This document shows, in pieces, positions 37,185-45,261 of a stretch of DNA of 64,000 bases (its first letter is position 1; each line of letters opens with the position of its first letter). The DNA lies in assembly GCF_027307225.1 (NCBI RefSeq), contig NZ_DAHUXJ010000078.1, forward strand, positions 1 to 64,000, given 5' to 3'. A program made the translations under genes and the position numbers. The notes beneath the pieces were generated by a model, which had not been told where the DNA came from, did not search any database, and saw nothing but the letters and a program-made list of their open reading frames with translations. The DNA comes from Bradyrhizobium sp. (GTDB lineage: Bacteria > Pseudomonadota > Alphaproteobacteria > Rhizobiales > Xanthobacteraceae).

Positions 37185-38063
37185 ATGCCTGACATTTCAT
37201 CGAAGAAGCCCTTTCGCATTGGCCGCTCCCGTACCGGACTTGGCCTCTTCGCTACCAAAAGGATCAAGAAGGGCGCCAAAATCATCCGCTATTTTGGGCC
37301 GCTGCTGGATTCCAGGAAGAAAAAAGACGATGCGATCGAGAACAAATACCTGTTCGAGCTGAACAATCGCTGGACCATCGACGGTTCGGTGCGCGCGAAC
37401 GTCGCCCGCTACATCAACCATGCCTGCAGGCCGAATGCGGAAAGCGACGTCAAACCGCGCAAGCGCAAGGTTTTCATCCGTGCGATCAAGAACATCGAGC
37501 CGGGCGACGAGATCAATTACGATTACGGCACCGATTATTTCAAAGCCTATCTGAAGCCGATCGGCTGCAAGTGCGACGCCTGCGAGAAAAAGCGCAAGAA
37601 GAAGCGCGCCGAGGCGAGGGCTGAACGGCTGCGGCTGAAGGCCAGGGAGCAGAAAAAGGCCGAGCGAAAGGCCAAAAAAGAGGCGGAGGAAGAAGCGGCC
37701 AGGCGCGTCAGGGCCAAGAGAGCCAAAGAGAGAGCCAAAGAACAGAGCAAGGCAGAGGCTGAGCTCAAGCCCGACCGCAAGCGCAAGCTCGATAGCAAAT
37801 CCAAGACGCCCAATGTCCGCCTCAAGGCTGGAAGCAACCGGACCAAACGCAAGGTCGCCGACGGCGTTCGCCGGAATGGTGTAACCGCCCGGCGCAGCCG
37901 ATCGAAACCGGCCGCCGCTGCTCCTGTGGCGCCTCAGGCTGCGAGCATGCCTGCCGTCACAGAGGTGACCCGCGCAACGGCGGAGGCGTCGACGGTCTTC
38001 ACGGCTTCAAATTTCGCCGCGCCAGCAGCGACCACCGATGAGGCTCAGCAGGCCTCTGGGTAA
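37185..38063 (+). CDS. SET-domain lysine methyltransferase-like protein with basic tail
   Basis: 292 aa from ATG 37185. Residues about 10-115 are a SET domain: GRSRTGLGLFATKRIKKG, RYINHACRPN (78-84 is NHACRPN), and GDEINYDYG (Tyr112, Tyr114). A post-SET C-x-C-x2-C at 128, 130 and 133, with Cys81, can bind zinc as in eukaryotic SET enzymes. Residues 134-260 are Lys/Arg/Ala/Glu-rich (KKRKKKRAEARAER, KKAERKAKKEAEEEAARR and so on), resembling histone H1-like tails, then an Ala/Pro/Thr-rich end. Protein-lysine methylation is inferred. No partner gene. Confidence 0.87.
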   Translation: MPDISSKKPFRIGRSRTGLGLFATKRIKKGAKIIRYFGPLLDSRKKKDDAIENKYLFELNNRWTIDGSVRANVARYINHACRPNAESDVKPRKRKVFIRAIKNIEPGDEINYDYGTDYFKAYLKPIGCKCDACEKKRKKKRAEARAERLRLKAREQKKAERKAKKEAEEEAARRVRAKRAKERAKEQSKAEAELKPDRKRKLDSKSKTPNVRLKAGSNRTKRKVADGVRRNGVTARRSRSKPAAAAPVAPQAASMPAVTEVTRATAEASTVFTASNFAAPAATTDEAQQASG

Positions 38064-38106
38064 GACGCGCCGGGCAGTGACGCTCCGATCCCGACGTTCG
38101 CTCACA

Positions 38107-38535
38107 TCATGCTGCGGGTTTCCGGCGCGGGCGCGCGGGGTAGGCGCATTCGGCGAGCGTCGTCCCGTCGAGCTCGCGCATAAAGGCTTCGCGGGCCGCG
38201 GCGAGCCGCGCTTTCAGGCGGCAGCGGGGCGTGAGCGCGCAATCGCCTCCATCTTCCCTGAAACATTCGACCAGCGCACTCGAACCTTCCAGCGCGCGGA
38301 CCACCTGGCCCAATGTGATCGATTGCGGCGGCCGCGCCAGGCTGAAACCCCCGCGCGCACCGCGCTGGGTGGAGATGAAGCCTCCGTCGGCGAGATCGCC
38401 CACCACCTTGGAGAGGTGATTACGCGAGATGCCGAATTCCGCCGCGATCTCGCTGGTGGCGAAGATCCGCTCCGGTTCGGCGGAGAGCCGCATCAGCGCG
38501 CGCAGCGCGAAATCGGTGAACGACGTCAGGCGCAT
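38107..38535 (-). CDS. Rrf2-family NO-sensing repressor, NsrR-like
   Basis: 142 aa. Rrf2-type winged helix (MRLTSFTDFALRALMRL, FGISRNHLSKVVGDLADGGFI, RGARGGFSLARPP) and three cysteines at 91, 99 and 105 (CFREDGGDC..., RC) that match the iron-sulfur ligands of NsrR. It should repress nitric-oxide-response genes until NO attacks the cluster. It is divergent from a group III globin gene, with a perfect 29-bp palindrome between them, the expected target. Confidence 0.9.
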   Translation of the reverse strand: MRLTSFTDFALRALMRLSAEPERIFATSEIAAEFGISRNHLSKVVGDLADGGFISTQRGARGGFSLARPPQSITLGQVVRALEGSSALVECFREDGGDCALTPRCRLKARLAAAREAFMRELDGTTLAECAYPARPRRKPAA

Positions 38536-38599
38536 GGCAGCCTCTCAAAAACCAATCTCTGAAACCGGACGCGGGACTTTGCAAATTCATCCTAGCCTG

Positions 38600-38628
38600 T
38601 TAAATAGGTATTTGAAATACCTATTTAA
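38600..38628. promoter_or_regulatory. 29-bp perfect palindrome, likely NsrR operator
   Basis: Two 14-bp arms around a single central G: TTAAATAGGTATTT-G-AAATACCTATTTAA read outwards from 38600 to 38628. Lies 24 bp before the globin start and 64 bp before the NsrR-like start in the divergent gap. Confidence 0.85.
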
Positions 38629-38652
38629 GCTTTCACGTTCCATGGAGAGATC

Positions 38653-39111
38653 ATGACGCCTTTAGAACGGCGCGAACAGATCGTCGCCGACATTACCGCC
38701 CGGACCGGCATCACCGAGGCCATGATCGATCGTCTGGTGCGCAGCTTTTACGAGCGGGTCCGCGCCGACGAGATGCTCGGGCCGATCTTCGATGCGCGCA
38801 TCCGCGATTGGGAGCCGCATTTGCAGCAGATGTGCGCGTTCTGGTCGTCGGTCGCGCTGATGTCCGGCCGCTACCACGGGGCGCCGATGCCGAAGCATCT
38901 GCCGCTTCCGATCGATGCTGCGCATTTCGACCGCTGGCTGGCGCTGTTCGAGGCGACTGCCGCTGAGGTCTGTCCGCCCGAAGCTGCCGCTCATTTCGTC
39001 GAACGGGCGCACCGCATCGCGGCAAGCCTTGAACTCGGCGTTGCCGGTGCGAATGGCGTGTTGCTCGGTCTCGGCGAAAGGTTTCGGCGCAAAGAGGAGG
39101 TTGCTCGATGA
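38653..39111 (+). CDS. Group III truncated haemoglobin
   Basis: 152 aa. The sequence (ITARTGITEAMIDRLVRSFYERVRADEMLGPIF, LQQMCAFWSSVALMSGRYHGAPM with HLPL, HFDRWLALFEATAAEVC) fits group III truncated globins, with a proximal-histidine candidate in AAHFDRW. These are linked to NO or nitrosative stress. GGAGAGATC stands just before the ATG. Its stop overlaps the start of the next 44-aa gene (ATGA), and the NsrR-like repressor faces it. Confidence 0.9.
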   Translation: MTPLERREQIVADITARTGITEAMIDRLVRSFYERVRADEMLGPIFDARIRDWEPHLQQMCAFWSSVALMSGRYHGAPMPKHLPLPIDAAHFDRWLALFEATAAEVCPPEAAAHFVERAHRIAASLELGVAGANGVLLGLGERFRRKEEVAR

Positions 39112-39242
39112 ACAACCATAGCAAGCTCATGACCACGAAAAACGCTGGTAATCCTTATTCCGGCAGCAGTTTGGTGCCGATGTTGGTGGCCGGGCTCGCA
39201 TTGACGCTCGTCGGAATGGTCGCGGCGGTGATGTTGAGCTAA
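39108..39242 (+). CDS. 44-residue membrane peptide coupled to globin gene
   Basis: ATG 39108 overlaps the globin TGA as ATGA. The product starts MNNHSKLMTTKNAGNPYSG and has one membrane helix (about 23-43, LVPMLVAGLALTLVGMV then AAVML). It is the last gene of the NO-response unit. I suspect a relative of the tiny NnrT-type proteins found with NO genes, but cannot confirm. Confidence 0.72.
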   Translation: MNNHSKLMTTKNAGNPYSGSSLVPMLVAGLALTLVGMVAAVMLS

Positions 39243-39279
39243 CCCAATCACCGCCGCGACCATCGGCGAGACCCTGCGT

Positions 39280-39678
39280 TCAGGCCGCGACCATTCCGCC
39301 ACTCCGGCGCAGGCCGAGGAATTGCAGCTCGGCCAATGCGCCGACTATGATCGCCTGTGCAGCGAGCGCTATTTCACCCAGTGCGTTGGGCGTAACAGCG
39401 CCGCTGAAGATCAGGACGATGCTGGAGAGCGTCCAGGCAGCATTGCCCGCGACCACCGCCACAACCAGAATCTTCGGAAAGCCGGTGCGCGTGCTAAGCC
39501 AACCGACAAAAGCCGAATAGACAATCAGGAAGAGGCCGGCTTCGCGCAAGAGTGCCTCGGGCAAATTGAGCAGCGGAGCGAACTCGCCAGCGCCCAGCGT
39601 CAGCAATACGGCCGCTGTGCCGCTGAAGATGGCGTCGGCTTGGAGGGCGCGGTGCAGTAGCGGGGACGGATAGATCAT
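39280..39678 (-). CDS. Four-helix membrane protein, hypothetical
   Basis: 132 aa from ATG 39678, with AAGGAGACCCCG directly upstream. Four hydrophobic helices: LQADAIFSGTAAVLLTLGAG, LREAGLFLIVYSAFVGWL, FPKILVVAVVAGNAAWTLSSIVL (split) and LGEIALAAQAIIVGALAEL. No charged motif that would suggest a transport role. It is divergent from an XRE-type regulator, with a 25-bp palindrome between them, so likely its target. No function known. Confidence 0.72.
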   Translation of the reverse strand: MIYPSPLLHRALQADAIFSGTAAVLLTLGAGEFAPLLNLPEALLREAGLFLIVYSAFVGWLSTRTGFPKILVVAVVAGNAAWTLSSIVLIFSGAVTPNALGEIALAAQAIIVGALAELQFLGLRRSGGMVAA

Positions 39679-39770
39679 CGGGGTCTCCTTCGTGGGGCGG
39701 AGATGGATCGGCACGCCGGGATGACGTGTCATCTCCTCTGACCCCGACGATGATCTGTGGCGCGCCGCAA

Positions 39771-39795
39771 TTCCATTACGTAGAAGGTAATGGAA
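39771..39795. promoter_or_regulatory. Palindromic operator between divergent genes
   Basis: TTCCATTAC-N7-GTAATGGAA, 9-bp perfect arms, in the gap between the membrane-protein gene (39678, minus) and the XRE regulator (39826, plus). One possible regulator start (39790) lies inside it, which speaks for the later ATG. Confidence 0.72.
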
Positions 39796-39825
39796 GGTGA
39801 GAGGCGACGTGTTACGTTCTCCCGC

Positions 39826-40644
39826 ATGAATGCTCAGACTACGACAAGCTACGCCGAGCGGACCGCGCCGCGCCATGTCGGCGAACATTTGCGCCAGTGG
39901 CGGCAGCGGCGGCATCTGAGCCAGCTCGATCTGGCAGGTGATGCCGAGATTTCGACGCGGCATTTGAGCTTCGTGGAAACCGGCCGTTCGACGCCCTCGC
40001 GCGACATGGTCTTGAGATTGGCGGAGCGGCTCAACGTGCCCTTGCGGGAGCGTAACATCATGTTGGTCGCGGCAGGCTTTGCCCCCGCTTTTCCGCAGCG
40101 CGCACTCGACGATCCGGCGCTGAAATCGGCGCGCGCCGCGATCGATCTCGTGCTGCGGGCGCATGAGCCAAATCCCGCGCTCGCTTATGACCGGCATTGG
40201 AATCTGGTCTCGGCCAACCGCATGGTGATGCCGCTGCTTGCGGGCGTACCGCAGCGGCTGCTGTCTCCGCCTATCAACATCATGCGACTCGCCTTTCATC
40301 CCGAGGCGCTCGCGGGCCGCACCGTCAATGTCGCCGAGTGGTGCGGGCATTTGCTCGAACGTGTTCGTCACCAATGCGAAGCCACCGCCGACCCCGGCCT
40401 CATCAAGCTCCATGATGAACTGAAATCCTATCCGCTTCCCGCGAGATCGGCGCCGTTGCCGCCCGACAACGTCGCCATCCCGTTCAAGCTCAAATTCGGC
40501 GGCGATGTCCTGAGCTTCATGTCGGCGACGATGATCTTCGGCACGCCGGTCGACGTCACATTGTCGGAACTGGCGCTGGAGACGTTCTTTCCGGTGGATG
40601 AACTCACCGCCGAGCGCTTGCGGAAGCTAGCGGAGCGGATTTGA
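39826..40644 (+). CDS. XRE-family regulator with MmyB-like ligand domain
   Basis: 272 aa from ATG 39826. N-terminal helix-turn-helix (GEHLRQWRQRRHLSQLDLAGDAEISTRHLSFVETGRSTP spread over about residues 18-56) and a C-terminal PAS-like MmyB domain (about 115-265) with YDRHWNLVSANRMV and the ending TLSELALETFFPVDE. MmyB domains bind fatty acids in known members. The last residues (LAERI) and the TGA stop are encoded by the start of a hairpin repeat at 40627, so the C-terminus has been reshaped by the element. It probably regulates the divergent membrane protein. Confidence 0.9.
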   Translation: MNAQTTTSYAERTAPRHVGEHLRQWRQRRHLSQLDLAGDAEISTRHLSFVETGRSTPSRDMVLRLAERLNVPLRERNIMLVAAGFAPAFPQRALDDPALKSARAAIDLVLRAHEPNPALAYDRHWNLVSANRMVMPLLAGVPQRLLSPPINIMRLAFHPEALAGRTVNVAEWCGHLLERVRHQCEATADPGLIKLHDELKSYPLPARSAPLPPDNVAIPFKLKFGGDVLSFMSATMIFGTPVDVTLSELALETFFPVDELTAERLRKLAERI

Positions 40645-40702
40645 CATTCGCCGCCCCTAGCCGCGAGTCGGAAAGCGAATGTCAAATCCAAAGCTCCGCT
40701 AG
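40627..40702. repeat. CTAG hairpin element, class 2
   Basis: 76 bp bounded by CTAG. Left arm CTAGCGGAGC-GGATTTGACATTCGC; right arm (reverse complement) CTAGCGGAGC-TTT-GGATTTGAC, so the bulge is in the right arm. The left end encodes the last codons and stop of the XRE gene. Paired with the next element over 13 bp. Confidence 0.9.
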
Positions 40703-40715
40703 AATCCAATGTTTG

Positions 40716-40791
40716 CTAGCGGTCCTTTGATTCTAACATTCGCAAAAGTGGCCGCTGAGGAGGGATGCGAATGTTAGAATCGGACCGCTAG
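40716..40791. repeat. CTAG hairpin element, class 1
   Basis: 76 bp bounded by CTAG. Left arm CTAGCGGTCC-TTT-GATTCTAAC with bulge, right arm CTAGCGGTCC-GATTCTAAC (reverse complement). Note GCGGTCC here against GTGGTCC at 3984: both arms changed together. Confidence 0.9.
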
Positions 40792-40872
40792 TCGGAGAGC
40801 CTGAAATAGGCTCCTTGTTTGTGGCCGTCCGCCGGCCTATCTCTGGGCGAGCATCCGAAAGGAGGGCGCGCC

Positions 40873-41538
40873 ATGAGCACCCCAAAACCGCTTCGACTGG
40901 ACATAGTTTCCGATGTTGTCTGCCCCTGGTGCTACATCGGCAAACGCCGCATCGAGAATGCGCTCAAGCTGGCGACGGATGTTCCGGTCGAGGTGCATTG
41001 GCGGCCGTTCTTCCTCAATCCGTGGGTGCCGCGCGAGGGTATCAGCCGCGAGGATTATCTCACCACCAAGTTCGGCTCGGTCGATGCCTATAAGGGCATC
41101 GCGGGACGCGTCGTCGCTGCGGCGGGCGAGGAGGGGCTGACTTATCACCCGGACCTGGTGAAGCGGCAGCCGAACACGATCGATTGCCATCGCCTGATCT
41201 ACTGGGCTGAAGCCAAGGGCAACGCGGCCGAGATGAAGCAGCGGTTGATGGAGCTCTATTTCCGCGATGGCGGCGATCTCACCGACCTCAACGTGCTGGT
41301 TCAGGCCGCGGCCGAATGTGGACTGGACGCGGAAGAGACGCGCCGGCGTCTTGCGACCGACGAAGATGTCGCAGTCATTTCGGCGCAGGCCGAGGAAGCC
41401 GCGAGCAAGGGTATTTCAGGCGTGCCGACCTACGTCTTCGCCCAGAAATACGCGGTCTCGGGCGCGCAGCCGCCGGAGCAGCTCGCCCGCGCCATTCGCC
41501 AGGTTTCGGCGGAAATCAACGCGCAGGCAGCGGAATAG
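40873..41538 (+). CDS. DsbA-family oxidoreductase, FrnE-like
   Basis: 221 aa. A thioredoxin-fold protein with CPWC (Cys17, Cys20) in DVVCPWCYIG, and an inserted helical domain. The block PNTIDCHRLIYWAEAKG and the cis-proline region KGISGVPTYVFAQKYAVSG near residue 190 match the FrnE/2-hydroxychromene-2-carboxylate isomerase class. No signal peptide, so it is cytoplasmic; roles in oxidative stress or polyketide chemistry are known for relatives. GGAGGG stands 8 nt before ATG 40873. It is alone. Confidence 0.9.
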   Translation: MSTPKPLRLDIVSDVVCPWCYIGKRRIENALKLATDVPVEVHWRPFFLNPWVPREGISREDYLTTKFGSVDAYKGIAGRVVAAAGEEGLTYHPDLVKRQPNTIDCHRLIYWAEAKGNAAEMKQRLMELYFRDGGDLTDLNVLVQAAAECGLDAEETRRRLATDEDVAVISAQAEEAASKGISGVPTYVFAQKYAVSGAQPPEQLARAIRQVSAEINAQAAE

Positions 41539-41551
41539 GTGGTGACTCCCA

Positions 41552-41632
41552 TGTCCCGGACGCGGCGCAGCGCGACGTTGCGGATCAGCAGCGCACCGCA
41601 AGCACGTTGCACAACATCCGGGGAACGGTGGG
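41552..41632. repeat. Interspersed repeat, family B (partial)
   Basis: TGTCCCGGACGCGGCGCAGCGC with GATCAGCAGCGCACCGC and ATCCGGGGAAC; lacks the second half. Confidence 0.65.
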
Positions 41633-41714
41633 TTAGGCCAACGAAAACAGGAAGCGTCGCATTTTAGAGATGGCGTGAAGAAGCGAGTATGATTTATCCG
41701 CTAGACGAGAGTGC

Positions 41715-42148
41715 ATGAGCACACTCTCGATTGCGACTTCCGGGCTTTCTGCGGCCAGTCTGCGTCTCGACGTGACCGCAAGCAACATCGCCAACGCCCT
41801 CACGACGGGTCCGTTGCCTGCGACCGATGGATCGAACACATCAGGCGGCACGGCAGTTCGAATTTTTCGGCCTATGTGCCGTTGCAGGTCAACCAGGTCG
41901 ATCAGACCAATGGCTCGACGCCCGGCGGCACGGCCGCGACCGTGTCGGCGGTCTCGCCGAGCTATCTGCCGCAATATGAACCGGCCTCGCCCTTCGCCAA
42001 CCAGGATGGCCTGATCGCCGCGCCGAATGTCGATCTCGCCACCCAGTTCGTTCAGCTGCTCACCGCGAAATACAGCTTCGCGGCCAATGCGAAGGTCATT
42101 CAGGCTTACGCTGACACGACAAAATCGCTGCTCGATATCACGGCGTGA
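41715..42148 (+). pseudogene. FlgC-like flagellar rod protein, frameshifted
   Basis: Frame one gives the typical rod-protein N-terminus MSTLSIATSGLSAASLRLDVTASNIANA; after about 50 codons it changes to another frame that gives YVPLQVNQVDQTNGST, YLPQYEPASPFANQDGL, APNVDLATQFVQLLTAKYSF and AKVIQAYADTTKSLLD, the FlgC-type C-terminus. The frames can be joined by adding one T to the run TTTTT at 41863-41867. About 144 residues when joined, close to FlgC. It is either a decayed extra copy or a sequencing error; no other flagellar gene is near (flhB is 40 kb away). Confidence 0.75.
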
Positions 42149-42233
42149 TGGCCGATACTGGTGGTGCCCCGGGGGCGCGAGCAAGTGGATTCCGGCTCGC
42201 TAAAACGCGTCATGCGCGGGCTTGACATCGTCT

Positions 42234-43475
42234 TTATCGATTGCGAATGAGATGCACCGCGCGCCGTGCCACTTCGCGCAAGCCATGCCGCAGTTTCATC
42301 GCCGCATGGACGGCTGAGACGACGGGATCGTTGCGGCGTAGCGGCAGGATGACGTCGCCGATCCGCAAGCGCCCGCGCCAGATCGGATTGATCATCGGAT
42401 GATGGGCGCTCGCCGTCGAATCGGCGGTGACCAGCACGGCGTCGGCGCAAAGATGCCGCGTCAGGTCCAGCGTGAGCTGAACGCCGGGTGAAAACCTCGA
42501 GAAACTCTCGTCGATGCCGAGCTTGAAATAGAAGGCGCGGTCCTGGTGGCGAAGCACGACCGCGGCCGCAACCGGGGTTTCGCCGGCCCGCATGGTCACG
42601 ATTTCGCACTGGGCGGTTTCGGCAAGGCCTCGAGTGGCTCGCCGTATAAAGTTCAGATCGCCTTCGTCCTGCCCGAGCGCGGTGCCGCGTTCGCCCTTCC
42701 AGCCGCTGGCTTCGAGGGCGAGGAAAATTTCGATCGCCTCAGCGACTTCGTCAACGCTGCGCGCGACCTCGAACCGCACGGCGCCATGCTGTTCGGCCAG
42801 TCGATTGCGCTGGCGGCGCAGCTCCTTCAGTTTTTTGGCGCTCAGCGCATCACACAAGACGTCATTGGCGGGACGCCGGGCGTCGAGGCAGGCGCGCAGA
42901 TGCGAATGCAAGACGATCGGATGCAAGCCCTCCTGGCGCAGCACGCGGGTGAAAGCTTTCATCGCAGTGCCGCTGAGCGACACATCACGCAGGATCAGCG
43001 CGCGGGCGCCGGCGGCGCGGGCCTGCTTCATCAGGCGCCTAACGGCTTCGTCGGTATGGCTGCGGTCGAGCAGCGGCGTGCAGAGCGTGCCGTAGGGGCT
43101 GGCGCTGGCCCAGGCGGGCAGCGGGATCTTGTAGGCGCGCCACAGCGAGATGACCGGGAGCAGGCCGATCAGCGGCGCTGCTTCGGTCGCCGCCGAGGCG
43201 TCTTGCCAGGCGCTGAGCGCAAAGGCGCCGGTTCGGCCGGGGGCCGTGGCGTTCACCGCTAGCTCCCATGCCGGCAGATAGTAACCGTTTGGTTCAATGG
43301 CGCGCTCGGCAAGGTTGCGCCATTGCTCGACCGGAACGCTCGTCAGCGGCTTTAATCCGGCGCGCGGTGAGTTTTGTGTAGGAGCAGCGGCGGCATGCGC
43401 ACGTTTGCTCTCGCCATCGTTGACCGATGGGCGAGACAGGCCAGCGATGTCAGCCGTTTCAGCCACGTTCCGCAT
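42234..43475 (-). CDS. GNAT/FemAB-like acetyltransferase
   Basis: 413 aa from ATG 43475 (a TTG at 43523 could extend it by 16 residues). It has the two-lobe GNAT layout of the Acetyltransf_6 (FemAB/BioF2-like) family: N-lobe SVPVEQWRNLAERAIEPNGYYLPAWELAV and LPVISLWRAYKIPLPAW, C-lobe with SAKKLKELRRQRNRLAEQHG, FLALEASGWKGERGTAL and DRAFYFKLGIDESFSRFSPG. Members transfer acyl or aminoacyl groups to envelope polysaccharides or peptides. The acceptor is unknown. No operon partner. Confidence 0.86.
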   Translation of the reverse strand: MRNVAETADIAGLSRPSVNDGESKRAHAAAAPTQNSPRAGLKPLTSVPVEQWRNLAERAIEPNGYYLPAWELAVNATAPGRTGAFALSAWQDASAATEAAPLIGLLPVISLWRAYKIPLPAWASASPYGTLCTPLLDRSHTDEAVRRLMKQARAAGARALILRDVSLSGTAMKAFTRVLRQEGLHPIVLHSHLRACLDARRPANDVLCDALSAKKLKELRRQRNRLAEQHGAVRFEVARSVDEVAEAIEIFLALEASGWKGERGTALGQDEGDLNFIRRATRGLAETAQCEIVTMRAGETPVAAAVVLRHQDRAFYFKLGIDESFSRFSPGVQLTLDLTRHLCADAVLVTADSTASAHHPMINPIWRGRLRIGDVILPLRRNDPVVSAVHAAMKLRHGLREVARRAVHLIRNR

Positions 43476-43965
43476 CCCCGTCGCAAGGCCTGCTGGTTCA
43501 AGCCTTATTTGCGCGTCTTTCAAAGACGCAACGCTAGCGGAAAGTTCGGAAAATGCTGTTGGCGGGGAGATCCAATTTGACCTTTATCGTTAATCGGGCA
43601 TTGACGACACGCCTCCACACGCGTCCTCGCGCCGGAGCCGGGCAGAACATTGGCCTCCCGTGGGCTTGCTGCACGACGCGCAAATTCGGCCGTCGCCTGA
43701 CCCCGGGCAGCCTCCCCGTTTGGCTGGCTCGCTTGCTGCATGCGCGGCAGCTACCCGCTGGCTTTTTCGATTACATTTTCGTGATCGGGGAATGTTCGTG
43801 CGGCTCCGTGGGTCTTCATGCTGCGCATCATATGACGAGTGTTGGCTCTTAACATGATGGCCACAAGATAACGGTCGGCCGGGCGCGATCGGAGCCACGG
43901 TGATCGCCAACATATGGACCAGCAACATCACGCGCTGAGCTATTCAGCGTGGTTACGGGGGTGAA
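43476..43965. other. Gene-free stretch
   Basis: 490 bp between divergent genes. Several short frames exist, but none has a coding-like composition, ribosome site or recognisable product. No hairpin element or family B-D repeat was seen. Confidence 0.5.
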
Positions 43966-44538
43966 ATGGGTACGCAGACGCAGCACCGCGAACAGGTACG
44001 GCAGAAAATCATTCAGAGTGCACTGCAACTCTTCAACAGGCACGGCTTCACCGCGGCTTCCATCGACGACATCATGGCCGGGGCAGGAATGACGCGCGGC
44101 GGCTTCTACAGCTATTTCCAGAGCAAAAGCGACCTTTATGCCGAGGCGATCAGCTGCTTTGTCACCGAGAAGCAGGAGGTGATTGCAAGCTCCGCGAAAG
44201 CGTCGGACCGCGCGGTCACGCTCCTGCGCGACTATCTCTCACGCAAGCATTTCGAAGACTTTGAAGGAACTTGCCCACTGATCGGTCTTCCCAACGACGT
44301 CTCGCGTAGCGACCAGTCGGTGAGGGAAGCGCAGGAGGCTGCGCTTCGAATGATGGTGGAGACGTTCCTGCAGGGCATGACGCCGAACGGCCACGCTTCC
44401 AGACAGGTCGCGCTCGCGCTGACGTCACTCTGTCTCGGCGGCATGGTGCTCGCGCGCGCGATCGAGGACCAGACACTCGCGGACGAACTGCGCGAGGCCA
44501 CCATGGCGGTCGGGCTGCGCCTCGGACACTGGACTTGA
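43966..44538 (+). CDS. TetR-family transcriptional regulator
   Basis: 190 aa. The DNA-binding domain is IIQSALQLFNRHGFTAASIDDIMAGAGMTRGGFYSYFQSKSDL spread over about residues 17-60, and the ligand domain has GTCPLIGLPNDVSR (a cysteine in this position is typical of the NemR/electrophile-type TetR group) and ALTSLCLGGMVLARAI. It may sense an electrophile through Cys. The ATG follows a GGGG sequence at 7 nt. The target gene is not evident from neighbours. Confidence 0.9.
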   Translation: MGTQTQHREQVRQKIIQSALQLFNRHGFTAASIDDIMAGAGMTRGGFYSYFQSKSDLYAEAISCFVTEKQEVIASSAKASDRAVTLLRDYLSRKHFEDFEGTCPLIGLPNDVSRSDQSVREAQEAALRMMVETFLQGMTPNGHASRQVALALTSLCLGGMVLARAIEDQTLADELREATMAVGLRLGHWT

Positions 44539-44563
44539 GGTGCCAGCGGCAAAGAAGACGTTG

Positions 44564-44650
44564 CGTGTCCCGGACGCGGTGCAGCGGAACGATGCTCCGC
44601 AGAGCCGGGACCAAGGTGGACCCCGGATCAGGAGCGCCGCACGCCGCTCG
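44564..44650. repeat. Interspersed repeat, family B (partial)
   Basis: GCGTGTCCCGGACGCGGTGCAGC, then GGACCCCGGATCAGGAGCGC, which is the reverse complement of the usual GATCCGGGGTCC block. A rearranged partial copy. Confidence 0.6.
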
Positions 44651-44686
44651 CGCGACGTGAATTTGCGCTGCGTGGGAACGATCCGC

Positions 44687-45091
44687 TCAGATCGGCTGAT
44701 AGGTCTGGGTGTCGCAGCCGTCTTCGGGCAAAGCGCGGCGACGATCGATGATGACGCCGCCGTTGATCGATATCCGGTAGGTTTCCTCGCCCAGCGGTTT
44801 TCCGTTGGCCGATGTCAATTCGGCCCTCACACAAGCCGTCCAGCCCAGCCCGCGAAGTTCGTGCCGCGCCTCGGAGACCCTGACGTTCTGCGGATTGGAC
44901 TGGGCCGTGAATACTGAATCCAGTTTTTCGTGCACCATCCGGCGCACGTCAGGTATCGGCTCGGGCGGTGGCGGATCGGCAGGCTTGGCGCGCATGAAAT
45001 CCGGCAGCGGCGACCGGCTGTCGGCCAGGCCGCAATCAGCCAGCGCGAGCGTGCAGCCGGCGAGCGCGATTGATAAAGCGAGGCGTCGCAT
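44687..45091 (-). CDS. Small lipoprotein, hypothetical
   Basis: 134 aa with a lipoprotein signal: MRRLALSIALAGCTLALADCG; the lipid-modified residue is most likely Cys20 after LAD (LADC), although an earlier LAGC (Cys13) is possible. A Pro-rich spacer follows, then MVHEKLDSVFTAQSNPQNVRVS, GLGWTACVRAEL and YRISINGGVIIDRRRALPEDGC. Presumably anchored in the outer membrane. No family recognised. Confidence 0.72.
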   Translation of the reverse strand: MRRLALSIALAGCTLALADCGLADSRSPLPDFMRAKPADPPPPEPIPDVRRMVHEKLDSVFTAQSNPQNVRVSEARHELRGLGWTACVRAELTSANGKPLGEETYRISINGGVIIDRRRALPEDGCDTQTYQPI

Positions 45092-45261
45092 CAGCCCTCT
45101 TTAAAGCGCTTTCAAGCGATTTGGGGAACCGTTCGCGTAAAGAAAACGCGTCAAACAAAGAAAATCAGAGCGCGGTTTCGATTCGTCAGAACCGGACACG
45201 CTCCAGATACGAAGTGAGCCGGATCGCGTTTTAACTTTCATGCCAGCCCCCGCAAGCACGT

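Noticed and set aside
43590..43931. 113-codon minus frame with hydrophobic start
   Set aside because: The start looks signal-like, but the rest is Arg/Ser/Cys-rich without structure and no ribosome site.
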